Shown piece after piece: positions 58,501-64,000 of a DNA stretch of 64,000 nt (the first letter of the stretch is position 1; each line of letters begins with the position of its first letter). The stretch is from assembly GCF_003990185.1 (NCBI RefSeq), contig NZ_RZHF01000015.1, positions 248,136 to 312,135 of the forward strand, read 5' to 3'. Source of the stretch: Vreelandella nanhaiensis (GTDB lineage: Bacteria; Pseudomonadota; Gammaproteobacteria; Pseudomonadales; Halomonadaceae). The position numbers were made by a program, and so were the translations under genes. Under the pieces are notes generated by a model, which was not told the DNA's origin, searched no databases, and was given only the letters and a program-made list of their open reading frames with translations.

Positions 58501-59165
58501 AGAACGGTATTAAACGACTTTTCGATATGGTCACTAGCGGTGTCGGCTTGATCGTATTGTCGCCCTTGCTGTTATTAGTAGCAGTATGGATAAAACTGGA
58601 TAGCAAGGGGCCGGTTTTTTTTATGCAACAGCGTGCTGGGCGAGAAGAACAACCTTTTCAAATTTTCAAGTTCCGTACTATGCGGCACCGTGCGCCTAGC
58701 ACTATCGATCAGCATCAAGAACAGGTGGTAAGCGCCGGGCATGATCCACGTATTACACGTGCCGGACGATTCATACGCGCCACAAGCCTCGATGAGCTAC
58801 CTCAATTGATCAATATTTTCAAAGGAGATATGAGCGTAGTGGGTCCCCGCCCTGTGCTTATGGAGCAGACAGAAGTGATACCGCCAGGTTACAAGAAACG
58901 TTTCAGTGTTCGTCCTGGGTTAACTGGGCTTGCCCAGGTAAGAGGGCGGCGTAGCCTTGGCTGGCTGCAGCAATTAGCCTACGACGCTGAATATGTTGAT
59001 AAGCAAAGTCTGGTATTTGATTTCAAAATTTTGCTGTTGACGGTAAAGGTCGTGTTAACAGGCAGCGGAATTTACGGGGAAGCGGGTTTGAACTGGCGTA
59101 CCTACCGCGACCGCCTGAATGGCCAGTCTCCACGTGATAGTGATGTCGAGGAGGCAATGCGATGA
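58497..59165 (+). CDS. Undecaprenyl-phosphate sugar-1-phosphate transferase (PglC/WbaP-type)
   Basis: Starts the repeat unit by moving a sugar phosphate from a UDP-sugar to undecaprenyl phosphate. 222 residues: re-entrant helix near 12-33 (MVTSGVGLIVLSPLLLLVAV), KFRTMR, the catalytic Asp-Glu pair in SLDELPQLINIFKGDMSVVGPRP and RPGLTGLAQVRGR. With the WbpM-type dehydratase, a modified N-acetyl sugar is a likely first sugar. Its ends overlap both neighbours by ATGA. Confidence 0.92.
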   Translation: MKNGIKRLFDMVTSGVGLIVLSPLLLLVAVWIKLDSKGPVFFMQQRAGREEQPFQIFKFRTMRHRAPSTIDQHQEQVVSAGHDPRITRAGRFIRATSLDELPQLINIFKGDMSVVGPRPVLMEQTEVIPPGYKKRFSVRPGLTGLAQVRGRRSLGWLQQLAYDAEYVDKQSLVFDFKILLLTVKVVLTGSGIYGEAGLNWRTYRDRLNGQSPRDSDVEEAMR

Positions 59166-59995
59166 GCCCGCTCAACTTTATGATGATTACCGCTAGCCCT
59201 GATGTAGCATCGTTCATTGAACGGCATGGTGTGGGCCGGATATTTATGGATCAAGAGGTGCTGGGTAAGGCTGAACGTCAAGGACACCTGGATACTCATA
59301 AAGCGGCGCACTCACTGAAGGAGATAGCTTCCGTCGCCAGCGTACTAAAGCACGCCGAGTTGATGGTGCGGCTTAACCCCCTCCATACGTCGACCCAGCA
59401 GGAGGTGGATGCAGCAATTGCACATGGTGCTCAACGCTTGATGCTGCCGATGTTTTCCTCGCGTGCCGAAGTAGGACAATTTTTGGACATGGTTAATAGT
59501 CGTGTCCCGGTTACTTTTCTCGCGGAGACAGCCGCCGCGTTGGTGCGGCTGCCCGATTGGCTGGATTTGCTTACGCCGGGAAGCGACGAAGTGCACATCG
59601 GACTGAACGATCTTGCTTTGAGCATGGATTTGGATTTCCTTTTCGAACCCATGGCGGCGCGATTATTGGATCCCTTTGCAGCGCTACTTAACCAGTCTGG
59701 TGTGACTTGGGGCGTAGGCGGTATTGCCCGTGTTGGCCAAGGAGAACTGCCTGCCGAAACGGTGCTTGGCGAGCACGTTCGCTTAGGATCTCAGTGGATT
59801 ATTTTATCGCGAGCCTTTCACTCTGGCGCTGCGACATCGGCTGACCTGCTCGAAACTCTCGACTTCCCGACCGAGATCGACAAACTGCGCCAAGCTGAAG
59901 CACATTGGCGCAGTGTTGATAAAGCATCGTTACTGGCCAACCAGCAAGAGCTTGCTGAATGTGCCTACCGTCTGGGCAGCCGGGGTGGGGCATGA
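59162..59995 (+). CDS. HpcH/HpaI-type aldolase/lyase in the polysaccharide operon
   Basis: Pyruvate/PEP-type TIM-barrel lyase of 277 residues. It has the active-site Arg70 in MVRLNPLH, Glu122 in FLAETAA and Asp150 in IGLNDLALSM, positions that bind metal and a 2-keto acid in HpcH/HpaI aldolases. EVDAAIAHGAQRLMLPMF is the usual strand before the metal site. Its start and stop overlap the neighbours (ATGA), so it is truly part of the operon. It may make or split a keto-acid precursor of the polymer; the substrate is not known. Confidence 0.75.
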   Translation: MSPLNFMMITASPDVASFIERHGVGRIFMDQEVLGKAERQGHLDTHKAAHSLKEIASVASVLKHAELMVRLNPLHTSTQQEVDAAIAHGAQRLMLPMFSSRAEVGQFLDMVNSRVPVTFLAETAAALVRLPDWLDLLTPGSDEVHIGLNDLALSMDLDFLFEPMAARLLDPFAALLNQSGVTWGVGGIARVGQGELPAETVLGEHVRLGSQWIILSRAFHSGAATSADLLETLDFPTEIDKLRQAEAHWRSVDKASLLANQQELAECAYRLGSRGGA

Positions 59996-60972
59996 TGTCA
60001 TCTGCACCTATTCGGCGTGTGCTCTATCTTCAGAAATCGGAGGTGCTTGTACAGCAGAAAGCGCTGGTTATCGAAGCCTTGCAATCAGTGTTACCAGAAG
60101 TGGAGATCCTGTTTGCCGACAGCGTAGAGGCAGTGCCAAGGCATGAGAAGGTCGATGTGGTGATTACCCCGACGTTGCCTTGGTTGCCTGCTGCCCTGGC
60201 ACAATTATACGACTACCGCTGGATACACTTCTTGTCTGCTGGCGTCGAGAAGATCTGGGAAATGGACTTCGACAAGACGCGGGCAGTGATGACTAAGAGC
60301 AGTGGCGTGCACGGCGCCCCGATGAGCGAATACGCTATCGGAGCCATGCTCTATTTCACTAAACAGTTTGGTCACTTTCATAACCAAGCCAAGCAGGCGC
60401 TATGGCAACGTAGCTGGCTTGATGAACTCACTGGCAAGCAACTAACGGTGCTCGGTTTGGGGCACATTGGTCAAAGCCTAGCTCAACGCGCCAAAGCCTT
60501 CGATATGCAGGTGGTAGGCACTCAGCGCACGCCTCGTGCGATAGCAAACGTCAATCGAGTCGTGGCCCTCAAGAATATAGGGCCAGAATTGGCTCGCACG
60601 GATTTTCTGGTGTGCTGCCTACCACTCACCGAAGCGACTAGAGGCTTGGTCGACGATGAGTTCTTGAACCAGCTCAAGCCTGGTGCGGTACTGATCGATA
60701 TTTCTCGAGGCGGGGTAGTAAAGGGAGATGCAGTGCTCAAGTCGCTAAATACTGGCCTTCTTAAAGGGGCAGCCTTGGATGTGTTCGAGCAACAGCCGTT
60801 GCCACCAGAATCCCCTTTGTGGAAGCGCGAGGATATTTTGATCACACCCCACGTATCGGGAACCACACCGCACTATCTAGAGCGGGCGCTGGCAGTATTC
60901 GTCGATAATCTGCACGCCTTTCAGCAGGGTAAATCCTTTACGACGGTGGTGAACATAAATGCCGGCTACTGA
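59992..60972 (+). CDS. D-2-hydroxyacid dehydrogenase family protein
   Basis: NAD-dependent enzyme of 326 residues, related to GhrA-type reductases. The NAD loop is VLGLGHIGQSLA (about 153-164), and Arg239 (ISRGG) and His287 (TPHVSG) fit the catalytic sites. The usual catalytic glutamate, 29 residues after the arginine, is replaced by Gln268 (VFEQQPLP). Start ATG overlaps the aldolase stop. The pair could interconvert a keto acid and hydroxy acid used for a polymer substituent. Confidence 0.8.
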   Translation: MMSSAPIRRVLYLQKSEVLVQQKALVIEALQSVLPEVEILFADSVEAVPRHEKVDVVITPTLPWLPAALAQLYDYRWIHFLSAGVEKIWEMDFDKTRAVMTKSSGVHGAPMSEYAIGAMLYFTKQFGHFHNQAKQALWQRSWLDELTGKQLTVLGLGHIGQSLAQRAKAFDMQVVGTQRTPRAIANVNRVVALKNIGPELARTDFLVCCLPLTEATRGLVDDEFLNQLKPGAVLIDISRGGVVKGDAVLKSLNTGLLKGAALDVFEQQPLPPESPLWKREDILITPHVSGTTPHYLERALAVFVDNLHAFQQGKSFTTVVNINAGY

Positions 60973-62026
60973 TATGCAGCAACGTAAAATCTTAGTGACG
61001 GGGGGGGCGGGATATATTGGTTCGCACACCTCGCTGGCACTTCTCGAAGCAGGTTATGAGGTTGTAGTACTAGACAGCCTCATTAATGCCTCGCAAGAGG
61101 CTATACGGCGTGTAGAAGAAATTGCTGGCCGGAACCTATCCTTCATCGAAGGCGATATTCGTGACCGTGCCTGCCTGGACCGGTTATTCAATGAGCACGA
61201 TATTTATGCGGTGATTCATTTCGCGGGTCTGAAAGCCGTCGGTGAAAGTGTCGAGCAGCCATTGGCTTATTACGCCACCAATGTGGCAGGTACGGTTACG
61301 CTATGCCAAGCCATGCAGCAGGCTGGTATCTTTCGCTTAGTGTTCAGCTCATCAGCAACAGTATACGGGCCTGATGCCCCGGTACCTTATCAAGAGAGCA
61401 TGCCGCGCGGCCGTACCGCTAATCCTTATGGAACTTCTAAATCAATCGTGGAGCAAATCCTCGAGGATTTAGTTCAGAGTGATAAACGTTGGTCTGTAGC
61501 ACTGCTACGTTACTTCAACCCGATTGGGGCACATCCATCAGGAAGATTGGGTGAAGACCCACAGGGTATCCCGAATAATTTAATGCCCTATATCGCTCAG
61601 GTGGCAGTAGGGCGCAGGCCATTATTGACCGTGTTTGGTAGCGATTATGCTACGCAAGACGGTACTTGTGTGAGGGATTATCTCCATGTAATGGACCTTG
61701 CGGAGGGGCACGTCAGTGCGCTGGGACGTCTGACCTTGCTGGGTACCCACATTTATAACCTGGGCACCGGGCAGGGACTTTCAGTACTTCAAATGGTGGA
61801 GGCTTTCGAGCGTATTAGCGAACGTCCCATCCCTTACCAATTTGCCCCGCGCCGAGAAGGTGACCTAGCCGCTTTCTGGGCGGATTCGAGCAAGGCTGCA
61901 ACTGAGCTTGGCTGGCAGGCTCGGCGAGGATTAGACGACATGATAGCCGATACTTGGCGCTGGCAACGCCAAAACCCCAACGGGTATCGCACTAATATTA
62001 ACACTACATCAGAAGAGACATCGTAA
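60959..62026 (+). CDS. galE: UDP-glucose 4-epimerase
   Basis: Interconverts UDP-Glc and UDP-Gal (or the N-acetyl forms). 355 residues with [29 protein letters not shown], the SSSATVYG strand, the catalytic NPYGTSK (Tyr and Lys) and [13 protein letters not shown]. Start could be ATG 60959, which overlaps the previous gene, or ATG 60974 (MQQRKILV). Its stop shares a base with the next ATG. Confidence 0.93.
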   Translation: MPATDMQQRKILVTGGAGYIGSHTSLALLEAGYEVVVLDSLINASQEAIRRVEEIAGRNLSFIEGDIRDRACLDRLFNEHDIYAVIHFAGLKAVGESVEQPLAYYATNVAGTVTLCQAMQQAGIFRLVFSSSATVYGPDAPVPYQESMPRGRTANPYGTSKSIVEQILEDLVQSDKRWSVALLRYFNPIGAHPSGRLGEDPQGIPNNLMPYIAQVAVGRRPLLTVFGSDYATQDGTCVRDYLHVMDLAEGHVSALGRLTLLGTHIYNLGTGQGLSVLQMVEAFERISERPIPYQFAPRREGDLAAFWADSSKAATELGWQARRGLDDMIADTWRWQRQNPNGYRTNINTTSEETS

Positions 62027-63303
62027 TGCTGAGCATAGACAACGTACGTTTGGGAATCATTGGCCTGGGGTATGTGGGGCTTCCGCTAGCGGTGGAGTTT
62101 GGTAAGGTAATACCGACGATAGGTTTTGATATCAATGCTAAACGTATTGCAGAACTGAACGACGGTATTGATCGTACCTTGGAAGTGGAGCCAGCATTAC
62201 TGGCTGAATCTACTCAGCTTAGTTTTGCCAGTGACTTAGAAGCGCTTCGTGAGTGCACTGTTTATATTGTTACTGTGCCAACTCCAATTGATGAGAGCCG
62301 ATGTCCTGATTTGACGCCGTTGATCAAGGCTAGCGAAACGCTAGGCCAAGTGGTGAGCAAGGGCGATGTCGTCATATACGAATCTACCGTTTACCCAGGG
62401 GCCACGGAAGAAGATTGTATCCCTGTTATTGAACGTATTTCAGGGTTGGTTTACAACCAAGACTTCTTTGCAGGTTACAGCCCAGAGCGTATCAACCCAG
62501 GTGATAAAGAGCACCGAGTAACCACGATTAAGAAAGTTACCTCGGGCTCGACCAAAGAAGCCGCTGAATTTGTAGATGCACTCTATCGCCGTGTCATTAC
62601 TGCGGGTACCCATCTAGCCAGTAGCATTCGCGTTGCTGAAGCTGCCAAGGTAATTGAAAATACTCAGCGTGATGTAAATATCGCTCTGATCAATGAGCTA
62701 GCCGTTATCTTCAATCGTTTGGATATCGATACTGAAGAGGTTTTGGCAGCAGCCGGTACCAAATGGAACTTTTTGCCATTCCGGCCTGGCTTGGTAGGTG
62801 GGCACTGCATTGGGGTCGACCCTTATTACCTGACGCATAAAGCCCAGCAAGTTGGCTATCATCCAGAAGTGATTCTTTCAGGGCGGCGTATCAATGATGG
62901 TATGGGAGCATATGTTGCCAGTCAGCTCATTAAGCAAATGATTAAAACGCGCATTCATGTAGAGAATGCACGGGTCTTGGTAATGGGGCTAACATTTAAA
63001 GAAAATTGTCCCGATCTTCGTAATACGCGAGTAGTGGATATTCTTGCCGAATTGGCTGAGTATAATATTCAAACGGATGTTTATGATCCGCATGTGGATA
63101 AGCAAGAAGCTGAGCAGGCCTATGGTATTTCACCTATCGATTTGCCTGAGTCTTCTGCCTACGACGCTATCATACTGGCAGTTGCGCATAATGAGTTTAA
63201 AGAACTATCGATAGATGCGATTCGTGGTTGGGGTAAGCCTTTGCATGTACTTTACGACCTGAAATACGTGTTGCCCAAAGGCCAGGCTGATCTAAGGCTT
63301 TAA
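62026..63303 (+). CDS. UDP-N-acetyl-hexosamine 6-dehydrogenase (WbpA/TviB type)
   Basis: Oxidises UDP-GlcNAc or UDP-GalNAc to the uronic acid. 425 residues. Rossmann loop [45 protein letters not shown], the catalytic [17 protein letters not shown] and the C-terminal [14 protein letters not shown] are those of the TviB/WbpA group. It starts on the last base of galE. GalE could turn the product's precursor into the galacto form. Last gene of the operon. Confidence 0.93.
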   Translation: MLSIDNVRLGIIGLGYVGLPLAVEFGKVIPTIGFDINAKRIAELNDGIDRTLEVEPALLAESTQLSFASDLEALRECTVYIVTVPTPIDESRCPDLTPLIKASETLGQVVSKGDVVIYESTVYPGATEEDCIPVIERISGLVYNQDFFAGYSPERINPGDKEHRVTTIKKVTSGSTKEAAEFVDALYRRVITAGTHLASSIRVAEAAKVIENTQRDVNIALINELAVIFNRLDIDTEEVLAAAGTKWNFLPFRPGLVGGHCIGVDPYYLTHKAQQVGYHPEVILSGRRINDGMGAYVASQLIKQMIKTRIHVENARVLVMGLTFKENCPDLRNTRVVDILAELAEYNIQTDVYDPHVDKQEAEQAYGISPIDLPESSAYDAIILAVAHNEFKELSIDAIRGWGKPLHVLYDLKYVLPKGQADLRL

Positions 63304-63844
63304 GGTACACTTTCTTACCACCCCCCTTATAAGATAAGTGATTGTATGAGCAGTTGCCCTAGTCATTCACTTAATACCATGCCAATGGGGGCTGCAATAC
63401 ATCTCCTTCAGGATGGCCAATGTCAAGGCGCGCAAAGTCATCCTGAGGAGTTTCGATTGACCTTTGTAAGGCGATCCTTTCATTTTTAGAAGGCTTCAAG
63501 AGTAGAGATAAGGCCACAGTGGCCAGTTCCTATTGAAGGGATTCCTGCCAGAGAAAATATTATAAAAATTCGAAAAGCTGGCGTTCAGGATACATATCTA
63601 TCGTTTCTGCCGCCCGTGGGGTTTGAATGGTCGGGCTTAAGACGTGGCAACGCCACTAAATTGAGCTAAATGAAATCATAATTGGCTAGTAACTTTCGCA
63701 TCTCTTGTAGTATTGTTATGTAAGGTAATGTAATTGACTTGTTTCATAGTGTAATATTGTTGTGTAGGGTCTGATCTCCTCAAACTTTTGACAAGGTGCC
63801 TAGAGAAGGTCAGGTAATAAAAAGCAAAAAAAAGGAACGTAAAC
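63304..63844. other. Intergenic region before the RiPP precursor gene
   Basis: 541 bases with no full gene. An open frame of 59 codons (63490-63666) lacks an early start codon. A 13-base palindrome GGCCAC-A-GTGGCC lies near 63514. From 63690 the sequence becomes AT-rich with paired direct repeats and a weak promoter (TTGACT at 63734, TATTGT at 63755, a short 15-base spacer). The gene at 63845 probably has its own promoter here. Confidence 0.5.
63711..63769. repeat. Paired direct repeats upstream of the RiPP precursor gene
   Basis: TATTGTTATGTAAGG (63711-63725) and TATTGTTGTGTAGGG (63755-63769) match at 13 of 15 bases, spaced 44 bases apart, about four helix turns. They bracket the -35 candidate TTGACT. 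Such pairs often bind an activator or response regulator. Confidence 0.45.
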
Positions 63845-64000
63845 ATGGCAAAGAACGAAGCACGTAAGGTATATGAGCGTCCTGCGGTAGTAGAAATTGG
63901 TTCACTGGCAGAGCTTACTGAGTTTGGTCCAGGTGATCGTCATAACAACCCTGGCCGCAACTTTGGGCGTGGTCATGACAGTCACGGCCGCGGCCTTGGC
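63845..64000 (+). CDS. RiPP precursor with lasso-type leader peptide, 3' truncated
   Basis: Small gene running off the window end, 52 codons seen. Start ATG 63845 has AAGGA eight bases upstream. The leader matches the lasso precursor pattern YxxPxLxxxGxxxxxT: Tyr10, Pro13, Val15, Gly19, Thr25, within YERPAVVEIGSLAELT. In lasso systems this part binds the B1 (PqqD-like) protein, and the conserved Thr stands just before the cut. The region after it is rich in Gly, Arg, His and Asn (FGPGDRHNNPGRNFGRG, then GHDSHGRGLG) with no acidic residue at ring positions 7-9. So it may be a RiPP of another kind that uses a lasso-type leader. Processing genes would be outside the window. Confidence 0.7.
   Translation, partial: MAKNEARKVYERPAVVEIGSLAELTEFGPGDRHNNPGRNFGRGHDSHGRGLG

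Noticed and set aside
63490..63666. 59-codon open frame before the RiPP precursor
   Set aside because: No start codon until a late GTG; could be a gene remnant, but there is no support.
1..64000. Search for CRISPR arrays, tRNA genes and insertion sequences
   Set aside because: No regularly spaced repeats, no tRNA-like arms with the T-loop motif and no transposase gene were found by eye; a tRNAscan or ISfinder run would settle it.

Overview
The window looks like a chromosomal segment of a halophilic gammaproteobacterium of the Halomonas group. The strongest sign is a complete four-gene TRAP system for ectoine uptake (teaABCD, 6360-10010) whose binding protein is close to the Halomonas elongata protein as I remember it. 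The housekeeping genes around it (thiD, dtd, trmB, thiG/thiS, malate synthase G) and their GC-rich codon use fit. No tRNA, rRNA, CRISPR array or intact insertion sequence was seen.

Left part (1-33.5 kb), metabolic and housekeeping genes: a TRAP large permease cut by the window edge, thiD, a double Usp protein, dtd, an ABC-F ATPase and a TIGR02444 protein; teaABCD; a periplasmic FKBP isomerase and a secreted esterase; an AEC transporter; a candidate small RNA gene with promoter, Fur-like site and terminator (13474-13628); GST, trmB, thiG, thiS; a three-subunit molybdenum hydroxylase (18459-22177) with divergent maturation genes (xdhC and a MocA-like transferase); a LacI-controlled sugar operon (isomerase, oxidoreductase, RbsABC-type importer, 22264-29566); a PaaI thioesterase, glcB and an alpha/beta hydrolase.

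Right part (34.2-63.3 kb), a large exopolysaccharide/capsule locus: a WbpM/PglF-type dehydratase; an ops element for RfaH (36502-36513); wza-wzb-wzc; UDP-GlcA 4-epimerase and UDP-Glc dehydrogenase; a PglK-like ABC flippase; an AT-rich block holding a ParB/sulfiredoxin-like protein, seven glycosyltransferase genes, a sulfotransferase and a Wzy-like membrane protein; then a PglC/WbaP-type initiating transferase, an HpcH/HpaI-type aldolase next to a D-2-hydroxyacid dehydrogenase, galE and a WbpA/TviB-type dehydrogenase. The gene set predicts an acidic, uronic-acid-rich and probably sulfated polymer, built on undecaprenyl phosphate, flipped by an ABC protein and exported through Wza/Wzc.

The window ends inside a small gene (63845 to beyond 64000) absent from simple ORF calls. 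Its product carries the full leader motif of lasso-type RiPP precursors, followed by a Gly/His/Arg/Asn-rich region that does not fit a normal lasso ring. With its own 540-base upstream region and paired direct repeats, this is the best candidate for an undescribed system here; its modification genes, if any, lie outside the window.
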